The notes: a model not told the origin generated them from the letters alone. Counted from the stretch's first letter, positions 7,910 through 19,792 are shown. The stretch: DNA of 64,000 bases from Roseicyclus persicicus (GCF_012395815.1 NZ_JAAZQQ010000002.1:186001-250000); one strand, 5' to 3'. Numbers and translations are program-made.

Positions 7910-8602
7910 ATGGAAACCGAAACGCTCGCCGTCGCGCAACACGCGGAGTATACCGTTGTTGCGCTGTTCTTCCGTGCGACCCTCATCGTCCAGCTTGTCA
8001 TGATCGGGCTGATCGTGGCGTCGGTATGGGTGTGGGCCGTGACCTTCACCAAGGTCGCCATGTTCCGCCGCGCCCGCGCCAATGCCGCGGCCTTCGATTC
8101 CGCCTTCTGGTCGGGCGAGCCGCTGGACGAGCTCTACGACCAGATCGCCGACGCCCCCCGTAGCGCCTACGAGCGCGTCTTCGTCGCCGGCATGACGGAA
8201 TGGCGGCGATCACTGCGCGATGACGGCGCGCTGATCCCGGGCGTGCAGCAGCGCGTCGACCGGTCGATGGACGTGGCCATCGCGCGGGAAAGCGAGCGCT
8301 GGACGCAGGGGCTGAACTTCCTCGCCACCACCGGCTCGGCCGCGCCCTTCGTGGGCCTGTTCGGCACGGTCTGGGGCATCATGCGCTCGTTCCAGGAGAT
8401 CGCGGCCTCGGGCAACACCTCGCTCGCCGTCGTGGCGCCCGGTATCGCCGAGGCGCTGCTGGCCACCGGCCTCGGCCTGCTCGCGGCCATCCCGGCGGTG
8501 ATTCTCTACAACAAGCTCAGCGGCGATGCCGACCGGCTCGTCACCGGGCTGGAAGGCTTCGCCGACGAGTTCTCCACCCTCCTGTCGCGGCAGCTCGACT
8601 GA
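7910..8602 (+). CDS. tolQ: Tol-Pal system inner-membrane protein TolQ
   Basis: TolQ forms the proton-conducting stator with TolR that energises TolA. The 230-residue protein has one membrane helix near the N-terminus (about 25-45) and two near the C-terminus (about 137-160, [17 protein letters not shown], and about 173-198, [21 protein letters not shown]), the ExbB/TolQ pattern. I chose the ATG at 7910 ([10 protein letters not shown]) because gaggaag lies upstream; an in-frame ATG at 7871 has no ribosome site. The stop overlaps the tolR start by one base. Confidence 0.95.
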   Translation: METETLAVAQHAEYTVVALFFRATLIVQLVMIGLIVASVWVWAVTFTKVAMFRRARANAAAFDSAFWSGEPLDELYDQIADAPRSAYERVFVAGMTEWRRSLRDDGALIPGVQQRVDRSMDVAIARESERWTQGLNFLATTGSAAPFVGLFGTVWGIMRSFQEIAASGNTSLAVVAPGIAEALLATGLGLLAAIPAVILYNKLSGDADRLVTGLEGFADEFSTLLSRQLD

Positions 8603-9075
8603 TGGGGGTCTCGCTCGCCACCAACAGCGGCTCGCGCCGGCGCGGGCGGGGGCGCAGGGCCAACCTGCGCCCGATGTCCGAGATCAACGTGACGCCCTTC
8701 GTCGACGTCATCCTGTGCCTTCTGATCATCTTCATGGTCTCGGCGCCGCTGATGACCGTGGGGGTGCCCATCGACCTGCCCGACACCTCGGCCGAGGCGC
8801 TGCCGTCCGAGGACGAGGAGCCGCTGACCGTCACGCTGACGCCCGAGGGCGAGGTGATGATCCAGACCACGGCGGTGCCCGCCGCGGACCTGATCCCGCG
8901 TCTGCAGGCGATCGCGGCCGAGCGGGATTCGACCCGCATCTTCCTGCGCGCCGACGGGGCGATCCCCTACGAGGACGTGATGCGCGTGATGGGGGCGCTG
9001 AATGCCGGCGGGTTCCGCGAGATCGGTCTCGTCACCGATTCGGGCGGCCCGCGTCTCGACGGAACCGGAGAGTAA
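8602..9075 (+). CDS. tolR: Tol-Pal system protein TolR
   Basis: TolR is the ExbD-like partner of TolQ. The 157-residue protein has a basic N-terminus ([14 protein letters not shown]), the signature [21 protein letters not shown] with the proton-carrying Asp at about residue 35, one membrane helix, and a periplasmic domain ([21 protein letters not shown]). The ATG at 8602 shares its A with the tolQ TGA, so the two are translationally coupled. Length is normal. Confidence 0.95.
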   Translation: MGVSLATNSGSRRRGRGRRANLRPMSEINVTPFVDVILCLLIIFMVSAPLMTVGVPIDLPDTSAEALPSEDEEPLTVTLTPEGEVMIQTTAVPAADLIPRLQAIAAERDSTRIFLRADGAIPYEDVMRVMGALNAGGFREIGLVTDSGGPRLDGTGE

Positions 9076-9088
9076 GGGGGGGCCTCGG

Positions 9089-10198
9089 ATGCGCCGGTCC
9101 CTGTACGCCTCGACCGCCATCCATGCCGTGATCCTGCTGTGGGTCGCGTTCGGTGGAACCGTGTTCCGCGACAGCCCCGAGCCCGAGTTCCAGGTGACCG
9201 GCGTCACCATCCTGTCGACCGCCGAGTTCGAGGCGCTGACCGTCGCGCCCGAGCCGACGCCGGTGGCCGTCACCTCCTCGCCAGCGCCCGCGCAGCGGCC
9301 CGACCCGCCGCCGCCCGCGCCCGAGCCCGAGCCGGAGCCCGAACCGGCGCCCGAGCCCGAACCCGCGCCGCAGCCCGAGCCGACGCCGCCCGGCGAGGTG
9401 ACCGACACCATCGCGCCGCCGGCGCCCCTGTCGGGCGCGCCCGACCTGCCGCCCGACGGCACGCCCACGCCCGACCAGGCCGACCGCATCGCGCCGCTGC
9501 CGACGCCCGCCCCCGAGGAGGATGTCGCCGTCGCGCCCGAGGAGGTCGCCCCCTCGACCGACCCCGCCCCGGCCGAGACCCCGGTGGAAGCCCAGCCCGA
9601 GGCCGCCCCCGAGGAGGCGACGACCCAGATCGTGACCGAGGCCGAGACGCCCTCGGGCGGCCCGCTTGGCCCGCTGGCCTCGATCCGCCCGCCGACCCGG
9701 CCCGCGCGCCCCGAGCCCACGCCCGCCGCCGCGCCCGCGCCCGACCCGGCGCCCACGCCCCCAACCACCCCGGACCCGGCGCCCGCGCCGCAGAGCGACC
9801 CGCTGGCCGACGCCATCGCCTCGGCGGTGGCCGAGGCCGTGACCACGCCCGCGCCGGCCGCCCAGCCCTCGGGCCCGCCGCTGACCGCCGGCGCGCGCGA
9901 AGGGTTCCGGGTGGCCGTGTCGGCCTGCTGGAACGTGGGCTCGCTCAGCACCGAGGCGCAGGGCACGACCGTGGTGGTCGGCTTCGACATGACGCCCGAC
10001 GCCCGGCCGGTGGACGGCTCGCTCCGGCTCGTGTCCTTCGAGAACGGCAGCCAGGCCGCCGCGCAGCAGGCCTACGAGGCCGCCCGGCGCGCCATCCTGC
10101 GCTGCGGCGCCAACGGCTACGGCCTGCCCGCCGAAAGCTACGACTACTGGCGCCAGGTAGAACTGGTCTTCAACCCCGAGGGGATGCGCCTGAGATGA
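9089..10198 (+). CDS. tolA: TolA, with a long Pro/Glu-rich periplasmic linker
   Basis: TolA spans the periplasm and links TolQR to TolB, Pal and the outer membrane. The 369-residue protein has one N-terminal membrane helix (about 9-26), a linker of roughly 200 residues dominated by Pro, Glu and Ala with PEPEPEP-type runs, and a C-terminal domain (about 269-369) with Cys280 and Cys339, like the disulfide-bearing TolA III domain. The usual enteric Lys/Ala helical linker is absent. The start at 9089 follows aaggggg; tolR ends 13 bp upstream. The call rests on context and architecture more than on sequence. Confidence 0.85.
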   Translation: MRRSLYASTAIHAVILLWVAFGGTVFRDSPEPEFQVTGVTILSTAEFEALTVAPEPTPVAVTSSPAPAQRPDPPPPAPEPEPEPEPAPEPEPAPQPEPTPPGEVTDTIAPPAPLSGAPDLPPDGTPTPDQADRIAPLPTPAPEEDVAVAPEEVAPSTDPAPAETPVEAQPEAAPEEATTQIVTEAETPSGGPLGPLASIRPPTRPARPEPTPAAAPAPDPAPTPPTTPDPAPAPQSDPLADAIASAVAEAVTTPAPAAQPSGPPLTAGAREGFRVAVSACWNVGSLSTEAQGTTVVVGFDMTPDARPVDGSLRLVSFENGSQAAAQQAYEAARRAILRCGANGYGLPAESYDYWRQVELVFNPEGMRLR

Positions 10199-10262
10199 CA
10201 CCGCGCCATTGCCCGATCCTTTCCAGACCCCAGCGCCGCGTCCTGCGGCAGGAGGTGCTTTC

Positions 10263-11600
10263 ATGCTGACCCGCCGTTCCCTGCTCCTTGCCGGCTCCGC
10301 GCTGGCGGCCGCGCCGCTCCTGCCGGCCCGCCTCCGCGCCCAGACCGGGCCGCTCAGGCTCGAGATCACCGAGGGCGTGATCGAGCCCTTGCCCTTCGCG
10401 ATCCCGAGCTTCATCGCCCGGTCCGGGGGCGCGGCCGACGCCGCCGCCGACATCACCCGCGTCATCGCCGCCGACCTGCGCGGCACGGGCCTGTTCCGGC
10501 AGATCCCCGAGACCGCCTACATCTCGACCGTCACCAGCTTCGACGCCCCGGTGCAGTATGCCGACTGGCAGGCGATCAACGCCCAGGCGCTGATCGTCGG
10601 CGAGGTCGAGGAGAGCGGTGGCCGCCTCGTCGTCCGGTTCCGCCTGTTCGACGTGTTCTCGGGCCAGCCGCTGGGCGAGGGGCTCCAGTTCGTCGGCCCG
10701 CGCGAGGGCTGGCGGCGGATGGCCCACCAGGTCGCCGACCAGGTCTACCAGCGCATCACCGGCGAGGGCGGCTATTTCGACACCCGCGTCGCCTTCGTGC
10801 ACGAGGAGGGGCCCAAGAACGCCCGCCTCAAGCGCATCGCGATCATGGACTACGACGGCGCCAACGTGCAGTTCCTGACCGACAGCCGCTCGCTGGTGCT
10901 GGCGCCGCGCTTCAGCCCCACGGGCGACCGGATCATCTACACCAGCTACGAGAGCGGCCAGCCGCGCGTCTACGTGATGGACGTGGCCACCGTCACGCGC
11001 CGTCCGCTCGAGGCGATCTCGGCGGGCAACATGACCTTCTCGCCGCGCTTCACGCCCGATGGCGGCAGCGTGGTGTTCTCGATGGAGCAGGGCGGCAACA
11101 GCGACATCTACCGCGTCGGCGTCGACGGCGGCGGGCGCACCCAGCTGACCAACGCGCCCTCGATCGAGACCGCGCCGTCGTTTTCGCCGGATGGCAGCGA
11201 GATGGCCTTCGAGAGCGACCGCACCGGGGTGCAGCAGATCTACGTCATGCCCTCGGGCGGCGGCGAGGCGCGCCGCATCAGCCAGGGCACCGGGCGCTAC
11301 GGCACGCCCGTCTGGAGCCCCCGCGGCGACTACATCGCCTTTACCAAGCAGGAGGCCGGGCGCTTCCACATCGGCGTGATGCGCACCAACGGGTCCGAGG
11401 AGCGGCTTCTGACGGCCTCGTTCCTCGACGAGGGCCCGACCTGGGCGCCGAACGGCCGCGTCCTGATGTTCACCCGCGAGACCGCCGGCGCCGATGGCGC
11501 GCCCGCGGTCTATTCGGTCGACATCTCGGGCCGCAACCTGCAGCGCGTCGCCACCCCCGGCATGGCCTCCGACCCCGCCTGGTCGCCGCGCCTGCCCTGA
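10263..11600 (+). CDS. tolB: Tol-Pal system beta-propeller protein TolB
   Basis: TolB is the periplasmic partner of Pal. The 445-residue protein has a signal peptide, an N-terminal alpha/beta domain (about 30-150), and a C-terminal propeller with repeated PD40 motifs ([65 protein letters not shown]). The start at 10263 is supported by aggaggt 6 nt upstream. The signal peptide begins [11 protein letters not shown]; the RR pair with hydrophobic followers resembles a Tat signal. It follows tolA by 64 bp. Confidence 0.96.
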   Translation: MLTRRSLLLAGSALAAAPLLPARLRAQTGPLRLEITEGVIEPLPFAIPSFIARSGGAADAAADITRVIAADLRGTGLFRQIPETAYISTVTSFDAPVQYADWQAINAQALIVGEVEESGGRLVVRFRLFDVFSGQPLGEGLQFVGPREGWRRMAHQVADQVYQRITGEGGYFDTRVAFVHEEGPKNARLKRIAIMDYDGANVQFLTDSRSLVLAPRFSPTGDRIIYTSYESGQPRVYVMDVATVTRRPLEAISAGNMTFSPRFTPDGGSVVFSMEQGGNSDIYRVGVDGGGRTQLTNAPSIETAPSFSPDGSEMAFESDRTGVQQIYVMPSGGGEARRISQGTGRYGTPVWSPRGDYIAFTKQEAGRFHIGVMRTNGSEERLLTASFLDEGPTWAPNGRVLMFTRETAGADGAPAVYSVDISGRNLQRVATPGMASDPAWSPRLP

Positions 11601-11671
11601 GCCTTAGCCCCGCATGGACCTGGCGGACAGACCCATGCTAGATTGACCAAAACGACAAGGACCCGAGCACC

Positions 11672-12178
11672 ATGACCTTCCGCTTCCGCGCCTCCGCGCT
11701 TCTCCTCACCGCCGCGCTTGCGCTGTCGGCCTGTGCCCAGGGCGGGCTCAGGGACGGCGACACCACCACCCTGCCGGGCGCCGGCGGGGCCGGGTCGATC
11801 TCGGACCCGACCAGCATCGCCTACTTCAACCAGGTCGTCGGCGACCGCGTGCTGTTCGCGGTGGACCAGTCCACCCTGACGCCCGCCGCCCAGGCCACGC
11901 TGGACGGCCAGGCCCAGTGGCTGCTGACCAACACCGAGTATTCCGTCCTGATCGAAGGCCACGCCGACGAGCAGGGCACGCGGGAATACAACCTTGCGCT
12001 GGGCGCCCGCCGCGCCGCGGCCGTGCGCGACTACCTGGTGTCGCGCGGCGTGCCCGCGGGCCGGCTGAACACCATCAGCTACGGCAAGGAGCGCCCGATC
12101 GAGATCTGCTCGGCCGAGGCCTGCTACCAGCAGAACCGCCGCGCCGTGACGGTCGTGTCCTTCGGGACGGGGGTCTGA
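11672..12178 (+). CDS. pal: Peptidoglycan-associated lipoprotein Pal
   Basis: Pal is an outer-membrane lipoprotein that binds peptidoglycan and TolB. The 168-residue protein has a lipoprotein signal with lipobox LSAC (Cys21), a short linker, and an OmpA-like domain with VLIEGHADEQGTREYNLALG and ARRAAAVRDYLVSRG, the diaminopimelate-binding region. The C-terminus (QQNRRAVTV) completes the domain. The gene lies 71 bp after tolB and 4 bp before cpoB. All features match the family. Confidence 0.97.
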   Translation: MTFRFRASALLLTAALALSACAQGGLRDGDTTTLPGAGGAGSISDPTSIAYFNQVVGDRVLFAVDQSTLTPAAQATLDGQAQWLLTNTEYSVLIEGHADEQGTREYNLALGARRAAAVRDYLVSRGVPAGRLNTISYGKERPIEICSAEACYQQNRRAVTVVSFGTGV

Positions 12179-12182
12179 CCCC

Positions 12183-13013
12183 ATGCGCCGCGTCCTGGTC
12201 CTCGCCCTCTGCCTTGGCCTGTCCGCGCCCGCGGCCGTCGCGCAGGACCGGACGCAGACGCTTGCCGACATCCGGCAGGAGCTGTCGGTGCTGTTCGTCG
12301 AGCTGCAGCGCCTGCGCGGCGAGCTGAACACCACCGGCGGCGCCATGGGCTCGGGCGGGGGCGGCACGGTCCTGTCGCGCGTCGACGCGATCGAGGCCGA
12401 GCTGCGCCGGCTGAACGCCCTGACCGAGGAGCTGCAGATCCGCATCGACCGGGTGGTGACCGACGGCACCAACCGGGTCGGCGACCTGGAGTTCCGGCTC
12501 TGCGAACTGACGCCCGACTGCCGCATCGGCGACATCGGCCAGACCGCGCCGCTGGGCGGGGTCCCGGTGCAGCAGGGCGCGACCGCCGTCGCACCCTCGG
12601 CCCCGGCCGCGCCGGGCGGCGCCAATCTTGCCGTGGCCGAGCAGAGCGACTTCGACCGCGCCCGCGCCGCCTACGAGGCGGCCGACTACGCGCAGGCGGC
12701 GCAGCTGTTCGAGGCCTTCACGCTGACCTACCCCGGCGGGCCGCTGAGCGCCGAGGCGCATTTCCTGCGCGGCCAGGCCGAGGCGCAGCAGGGCCAGTGG
12801 TCGCGCGCCGCGCGGGCCTATCTCGACAGTTTCACCGCCGACACGCAGGGGATGCGGGCGCCGGGCGCGCTCCTGAACCTCGGGATCGCGCTGGGTGAAC
12901 TGGGCCAGCGCGACGAGGCCTGCGTGACGCTGGCCGAGGTCGGCGGCCGCTACCCCGGCAACCCGGCGGTGGCCGAGGCGCAGGCCGCGCGGGCGCGTCT
13001 CGGCTGTTCGTGA
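12183..13013 (+). CDS. cpoB: Cell division coordinator CpoB (YbgF)
   Basis: CpoB couples Tol-Pal action to peptidoglycan synthesis at division. The 276-residue protein has a signal peptide (about 1-20), an N-terminal coiled coil (about 25-95, LADIRQELSVLFVELQRLRGEL) interrupted by a Gly-rich insert, and a C-terminal TPR domain (about 155-270, DFDRARAAYEAADYAQAAQLFEAF). It begins 4 bp after pal. Its TGA overlaps the GTG start of tilS. Confidence 0.94.
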   Translation: MRRVLVLALCLGLSAPAAVAQDRTQTLADIRQELSVLFVELQRLRGELNTTGGAMGSGGGGTVLSRVDAIEAELRRLNALTEELQIRIDRVVTDGTNRVGDLEFRLCELTPDCRIGDIGQTAPLGGVPVQQGATAVAPSAPAAPGGANLAVAEQSDFDRARAAYEAADYAQAAQLFEAFTLTYPGGPLSAEAHFLRGQAEAQQGQWSRAARAYLDSFTADTQGMRAPGALLNLGIALGELGQRDEACVTLAEVGGRYPGNPAVAEAQAARARLGCS

Positions 13014-14287
13014 CGGGCGACAGCCTGGAGGCCCGCTTCGCCGCCCGCATGGGCGCGCTGCTCGGGCCCGACTTCCCGAAGTGCATCGGTCTCGCCGTGT
13101 CGGGCGGCGGCGACAGCATGGCGATGCTGGCGCTGGCCCATGGCTGGGCGCGGGTCATGGGCATCGGGCTCAGGGTGGTGACGGTGGACCACGGCCTGCG
13201 CCCCGAGGCCGCCGCCGAGGCCGCGGCCGTCGCCGCCGAGTGCCGCGCGCTCGGCCACCCGCACGCCACGCTGCGCTGGCACTGGGACGGCACGGGCAAC
13301 CTGCAGGACGCCGCCCGCGCCGCGCGGCTGGACCTGATCGGCGGCTGGCGCGGCGACGTCGGCCATGTGCTTTACGCCCACACCCGCGACGACCAGGCGG
13401 AAACCGTGCTGATGCGCCTCTTGCGCGGGTCGGGGGTGGAGGGGCTGGCCGGCATGGCCGAGGCGCGGCGGGTGCCCGACGCCCGCGGCGGCTGGTGGCT
13501 CCTGCGGCCGCTCCTGTCCGAGACCCGCGCGGACCTGCGCCACTACGCCGACACGCTGCGGCTGCCCTACGTCGACGACCCGTCGAACGCCGATCCCCGC
13601 TTTGACCGGGTGCGGGCGCGGCAGGCGATGGCGGCGCTGGGGCTGGAGGCGGACGGGCTGGCCCGCACCGCCGCCCGGATGGCGCGCGCGGCCGAGGCGC
13701 TGGCGGCCCGCGCGGCCGAGGTCGCGGCGCGCATCGTCACCGACGAGACGCAGGCCGGCGCGCCGACCGGCGACCTCCTGATCGACCGCGACGGGCTGGC
13801 CGCGGTGGAGCGGGACACGCAGATGCGGCTGCTGGCGGGCGCGTTGCAGCGGGTGGCGTCGGCCCCCTACCGCCCGCGCGCGCAGGCGCTGGAGGCGCTG
13901 CTCGACCGGGTTCTGGCGGGGGGCGGCGGCACGCTGCACGGGGTCGAGGTGACGGTGGGGCGGGCGGCGGTCCGCCTGTCGCGGGAACATGCCGCGGTGG
14001 CGGGCCTGGCCGCGCCGGCGATCCCCGGCGCGCTGTGGGACGGACGCTGGCGCGTCGGCGCGGGCGTCGCGCCGGGCCTGACGATCCGCGCGCTCGGCCC
14101 CGACGGCTGGGCGCAACGGCCCGCGGACGCCCCCGTGGCGGCCCCGGCCCGCGCGGCCCGGGCCTGGCCCGCGCTGTTCGACGGCGACCGGCTGGTGGCC
14201 TGCCCGGCGCTGGGCCTCGGGCCGGCCGATGCCATCGTGCCGGCGACCGGGGGCGGCCAAATCGCCCAGTCCAGCAATTCGCATTGA
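13010..14287 (+). CDS. tilS: tRNA(Ile) lysidine synthetase TilS
   Basis: TilS modifies the wobble cytidine of tRNA-Ile(CAU) to lysidine, an essential step. The 425-residue protein has the PP-loop SGGGDS at about residues 29-34 (IGLAVSGGGDSMAML), HTRDDQAETVLMRLLRGSG at about 124-142, and a variable Ala/Arg-rich C-terminal half. The GTG start at 13010 overlaps the cpoB stop (GTGA). The same gene order occurs in related bacteria. ftsH follows after 78 bp. Confidence 0.94.
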   Translation: MTGDSLEARFAARMGALLGPDFPKCIGLAVSGGGDSMAMLALAHGWARVMGIGLRVVTVDHGLRPEAAAEAAAVAAECRALGHPHATLRWHWDGTGNLQDAARAARLDLIGGWRGDVGHVLYAHTRDDQAETVLMRLLRGSGVEGLAGMAEARRVPDARGGWWLLRPLLSETRADLRHYADTLRLPYVDDPSNADPRFDRVRARQAMAALGLEADGLARTAARMARAAEALAARAAEVAARIVTDETQAGAPTGDLLIDRDGLAAVERDTQMRLLAGALQRVASAPYRPRAQALEALLDRVLAGGGGTLHGVEVTVGRAAVRLSREHAAVAGLAAPAIPGALWDGRWRVGAGVAPGLTIRALGPDGWAQRPADAPVAAPARAARAWPALFDGDRLVACPALGLGPADAIVPATGGGQIAQSSNSH

Positions 14288-14311
14288 AGTCCCCCGCCGC
14301 GTGTCTATCTT
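14284..14311 (+). promoter_or_regulatory. Candidate heat-shock-type promoter of ftsH
   Basis: TTGAAG (14284-14289) overlaps the tilS stop codon and is followed after 16 bp by TATCTT (14306-14311), itself part of CTATCTTT. The pair resembles the CTTGAA / CTATnT form used by RpoH in alphaproteobacteria. ftsH is commonly RpoH-controlled. The match is moderate. Confidence 0.35.
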
Positions 14312-14365
14312 TCTAGGGCAACGCGGGCGGTGGGTTTCCCGCCCGGAGTGTAAGGAGATCTCCCC

Positions 14366-16282
<1,917 letters not shown>

Positions 16283-16310
16283 CCCGGCTGACAGGACGGA
16301 AGACCAGAGA

Positions 16311-16336
16311 CCCCCGGCTCGGCCGGGGGTTTTTTC
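16311..16336 (+). terminator. Intrinsic terminator of ftsH
   Basis: The perfect 8-bp stem cccccggc / gccggggg with a 3-nt loop is followed by six T. It closes the tol-pal-tilS-ftsH block. Confidence 0.95.
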
Positions 16337-16400
16337 TTGCGTGCTAGGCGACGGGGTGGGTTCGGGGTAGGCTGGCCCACGCCACGACGGGGACACGCAC

Positions 16401-16895
16401 ATGCTCGGCCAGATTGCGGATATCGCCAGCCTGCTCGCCGCGCTGGGTGTCTTTGCCTCGGTGGCCGTGCTGGCCTACGAACTGCGGCAGACCCGGCACC
16501 AGGCCGAGCTGTCGAACTGGCGCGACGTGCTGCAGACGCTGACCGACTACAAGGCGCGCACCCAGGATCCGCAGCTCGCCGGGATCCTCGTCCGGGGACA
16601 TGCGGATTACGGCAGCCTCGGCCCGGCCGACGCGATCACCTTCGGGATGTACCTGGAGCAGGGCGTGCACATCTATGGCAACTTCCTCAAGCACAACGAC
16701 GCGCTCTCGGTGAAGCTGGTCGGGCTGGAGGGCGCGATCGCCAACCATTTCCACGAGATGCTGACGACGCCCGGCGGCGCGGCGTGGTGGGCCGAGGCGC
16801 AGGCGCGCAAGCGGTTCATGCCGGGCACCTACGAGGTGACCAATGCGCTTCTGGCGCGCCGCGCCGCGGCGGGCGGCGCGCCGGTGACGGTCTAG
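16401..16895 (+). CDS. Single-pass membrane protein of unknown function
   Basis: The 164-residue product starts with one hydrophobic helix at about 4-26 (QIADIASLLAALGVFASVAVLAYELRQ) and continues as a mostly helical soluble domain with many Trp, His and Tyr residues (NWRDVLQTLTDY, MYLEQGVHIYGNFLKHN, GGAAWWAEAQ). This helix-plus-domain layout is common in uncharacterised proteobacterial proteins, but I cannot name the family. A gggga stretch precedes the ATG. It lies between the ftsH terminator and a convergent gene, so it is probably its own unit. Confidence 0.7.
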   Translation: MLGQIADIASLLAALGVFASVAVLAYELRQTRHQAELSNWRDVLQTLTDYKARTQDPQLAGILVRGHADYGSLGPADAITFGMYLEQGVHIYGNFLKHNDALSVKLVGLEGAIANHFHEMLTTPGGAAWWAEAQARKRFMPGTYEVTNALLARRAAAGGAPVTV

Positions 16896-16910
16896 GACGG
16901 GGCCGGGCCC

Positions 16911-17204
16911 TCAGCCGCCCATCATCTTCTTGCGGGCTGCCTCCATCGTCTTTTCCATCTCCTTCCAGGCGCTCTCCATGGATTTCTGGACCTCTTTCAC
17001 GGCCTCCATGTTCGCCTTGCCCATCTCCTCCATCTGGGCCTCGATCTTCTTGCGCTGGGCGTTCATGTCCTCCCATTGCTTCATCATCTGTTGCTGGCCC
17101 TGTGCGCCGGCCTCCACCATCTTGTCCTGCATCTTCTTCATCTCGACGGTCCACTGGTCCATCTGGGCCTTGGCCTGCGCCATGAAGTCGGTCTTGTCGG
17201 TCAT
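16911..17204 (-). CDS. Methionine-rich coiled-coil protein of unknown function
   Basis: The 97-residue protein is one long predicted amphipathic helix without Pro or Cys and with only five Gly. It contains 17 Met (about 18%) and many Lys, Glu and Gln. The heptad-like pattern (MDQWTVEMKKMQDKM, MEEMGKANMEAVKEVQKSM) suggests a coiled coil or a phasin-like amphipathic surface. There is no signal peptide. The ATG at 17204 follows a weak purine stretch. Function is unknown; the convergent upstream neighbour ends 15 bp from its stop. Confidence 0.7.
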   Translation of the reverse strand: MTDKTDFMAQAKAQMDQWTVEMKKMQDKMVEAGAQGQQQMMKQWEDMNAQRKKIEAQMEEMGKANMEAVKEVQKSMESAWKEMEKTMEAARKKMMGG

Positions 17205-17352
17205 CTGCTGGGGTCTCCCGTGGGTTGTCTCGGGCCGAGCCTAGCACGGATCGCGGCCGGATGCGCCCCCGGCGTCCGGCTGTCGCAAGGTCCGGGTTGC
17301 GCCCGCCGGGCGACCCGGGTCAGATCGCGCCAGTGATGTCCCGGAGGCCCCG

Positions 17353-17961
17353 ATGCCCGCGCTCCTGCCGACCCGTTTCACCGCGACCGTCATCTGGCTC
17401 GGCCACAACGCCGACCGCGGCGCGGCGCTGGAAACCGCCCCGCTCACCGAGATGCCGCTGACCTTCGCGGGCTACGCGGGCGAAAGCCGCGCGGGGCTGA
17501 CGCGGCCGTCCGACAGCCGGGTGCTGGCGCAGTACCGGCGCGGCACGCCGATCCGCAACACCCGGCAGCTGTCGATCCTGTCGGCCGAGGATCTGGCCGC
17601 CATCGCCGCCGACATGGGTCTCGACGCGCTCGACCCCGCGCTGGTGGGGGCGTCGATGGTCATCGCGGGCATCCCCGACTTTACCCATGTGCCCCCGTCC
17701 GCGCGGCTGCAGGACGAGGCCAGCGGCACCACCCTGACGATCGACATGGAGAACCGGCCCTGCACCCTGCCGGCGAAGCCGATCGAGGGGCGGCATCCGG
17801 GTTTCGGCAAGGCATTCAAGCGCGCCGCCGTGAACCGGCGCGGCGTCACCGCCTGGGTGGAACGGGAGGGGACGATCAGGCTGGGCGCGACGCTGCGCCT
17901 GCACATCCCCGACCAGCCGGTCTGGCCGCATCTGGATGCCGCCCGCGCCGATCCGGCCTGA
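17353..17961 (+). CDS. MOSC-domain protein
   Basis: MOSC domains bind or transfer sulfur for metal-sulfur clusters and molybdenum-dependent detoxification. The 202-residue protein has the expected beta-rich plan, with RNTRQLSILSAEDLAAIAAD at about 72-91, the conserved Cys in MENRPCTLPAK (about residue 139), and the closing segment NRRGVTAWVEREGTIRLGAT. A ggagg Shine-Dalgarno sequence lies 5 nt before the ATG at 17353. The partner enzyme is not evident from neighbours; fhs follows after 143 bp. Confidence 0.82.
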   Translation: MPALLPTRFTATVIWLGHNADRGAALETAPLTEMPLTFAGYAGESRAGLTRPSDSRVLAQYRRGTPIRNTRQLSILSAEDLAAIAADMGLDALDPALVGASMVIAGIPDFTHVPPSARLQDEASGTTLTIDMENRPCTLPAKPIEGRHPGFGKAFKRAAVNRRGVTAWVEREGTIRLGATLRLHIPDQPVWPHLDAARADPA

Positions 17962-18104
17962 GGGCGCGCGCCGGTTTCGCATCGGAAACGCCGCGTGACG
18001 AATGAGCCCGTGAATGTGTCGGAAACGACCCTCACCCGGCGGCCCGCGCCCGTTATAGGCGAGTGCGAGAGACACGCCCGCGTGGCACAGGGAGCCCGTC
18101 CGAC

Positions 18105-19781
18105 ATGGCCTTCAAGACCGACATCGAAATCGCAAGGGAAGCGCGGAAGAAGCCGATCCAGGAGATCGGCGGCAAGCTCGGCATCCCCACCGAGGCGCTG
18201 CTGCCCTACGGGCATGACAAGGCCAAGATCGGGCAGGATTTCATCACCTCGCTGGCGGACCGTCCGAACGGCAAGCTGATCCTCGTCACGGCAATCAACC
18301 CGACGCCGGCGGGCGAGGGCAAGACGACGACCACCGTGGGCCTCGGCGACGGGCTGAACCGGATCGGCAAGAAGGCCGCCATCTGCATCCGCGAGGCGAG
18401 CCTCGGCCCGAATTTCGGGATGAAGGGCGGCGCCGCGGGCGGCGGCCACGCACAGGTGGTGCCGATGGAGGACATGAACCTCCACTTCACCGGCGATTTC
18501 CACGCCATCACCAGCGCCCACAACCTGCTGTCGGCGATGATCGACAACCACATCTACTGGGGCAACGACCTCGGCATCGACGAGCGCCGGGTGGTCTGGC
18601 GCCGGGTGATGGACATGAACGACCGCGCGCTGCGCGACATCGTGGTGAGCCTCGGGGGGGTGGCCAACGGGTTCCCGCGGCAGACGGGCTTCGACATCAC
18701 GGTGGCGTCCGAGGTCATGGCGATCCTGTGCCTTGCCACCGACCTCGCCGACCTCGAGCGGCGGCTCGGCGACATGATCGTCGCCTATCGCCGCGACAAG
18801 TCGCCGGTCTATGCCCGCGACCTCAAGGCCGACGGGGCGATGACGGTGCTGCTGAAGGACGCGATGCAGCCGAACCTGGTGCAGACGCTGGAGAACAACC
18901 CCGCCTTCGTCCATGGCGGGCCCTTTGCCAACATCGCCCATGGCTGCAACTCGGTCATCGCGACGAAGACCGCGCTGAAGCTGGCCGATTATGTGGTGAC
19001 GGAGGCGGGCTTCGGCGCCGATCTGGGCGCCGAGAAGTTCATGAACATCAAGTGCCGCAAGGCGGGCCTTGCCCCCGACGCGGTGGTGATCGTGGCGACC
19101 GTGCGCGCGATGAAAATGAACGGCGGCGTCGCCAAGGCCGACCTCGGCGCCGAGAACGTGGCCGCGGTGCAGAAGGGCTGCGCCAACCTCGGGCGGCACA
19201 TCGAGAACGTGAAGGGCTTCGGCGTGCCGGTCGTGGTCGGCATCAACCACTTCGCGGGCGACACCGAGGCCGAGATCCAGGCGGTGAAGGACTACGTGGC
19301 GGCGCAGGGCTCGGAGGCGATCCTGTGCAAGCACTGGGCGCAGGGGTCGGCCGGGATCGAGGACCTGGCCCGCCGGGTGGTGGCGCTGGCCGAGGGTGGG
19401 TCGTCGGAATTCCACACGCTCTACCCCGACGAGATGGGCCTGTTCCAGAAGATCGAGACCATCGCCAAGTCGATCTACCGCGCCTCGGAGGTGATCGCGG
19501 ACAAGAAGGTGCGCGACCAGCTGAAGGAATGGGAGGCGCAAGGCTACGGCACCCTGCCGGTCTGCATGGCCAAGACGCAGTATTCCTTCTCGACCGACCC
19601 GAACCTGCGCGGCGCGCCGGTGGGCCACACCATCCCCGTGCGCGAGGTGCGGCTGTCGGCGGGGGCGGGTTTCGTCGTGGCGATCTGCGGCGAGATCATG
19701 ACCATGCCGGGCCTGCCGAAGGTGCCGGCGTCCGAGACCATCCGCCTCAACGACGCGGGGTTGATCGAGGGGCTGTTCTGA
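18105..19781 (+). CDS. fhs: Formate-tetrahydrofolate ligase
   Basis: The enzyme makes 10-formyl-tetrahydrofolate from formate, tetrahydrofolate and ATP. The 558-residue protein carries the nucleotide-binding motif [14 protein letters not shown] at about 67-80, the [21 protein letters not shown] segment in two halves at about 98-118, and a C-terminal [16 protein letters not shown]. The ATG at 18105 ([10 protein letters not shown]) matches the family start; an in-frame Met 14 codons upstream has no family counterpart. It is followed by two strong hairpins and then folD, forming a folate one-carbon pair. Confidence 0.96.
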   Translation: MAFKTDIEIAREARKKPIQEIGGKLGIPTEALLPYGHDKAKIGQDFITSLADRPNGKLILVTAINPTPAGEGKTTTTVGLGDGLNRIGKKAAICIREASLGPNFGMKGGAAGGGHAQVVPMEDMNLHFTGDFHAITSAHNLLSAMIDNHIYWGNDLGIDERRVVWRRVMDMNDRALRDIVVSLGGVANGFPRQTGFDITVASEVMAILCLATDLADLERRLGDMIVAYRRDKSPVYARDLKADGAMTVLLKDAMQPNLVQTLENNPAFVHGGPFANIAHGCNSVIATKTALKLADYVVTEAGFGADLGAEKFMNIKCRKAGLAPDAVVIVATVRAMKMNGGVAKADLGAENVAAVQKGCANLGRHIENVKGFGVPVVVGINHFAGDTEAEIQAVKDYVAAQGSEAILCKHWAQGSAGIEDLARRVVALAEGGSSEFHTLYPDEMGLFQKIETIAKSIYRASEVIADKKVRDQLKEWEAQGYGTLPVCMAKTQYSFSTDPNLRGAPVGHTIPVREVRLSAGAGFVVAICGEIMTMPGLPKVPASETIRLNDAGLIEGLF

Positions 19782-19792
19782 CCCAAACGGGG

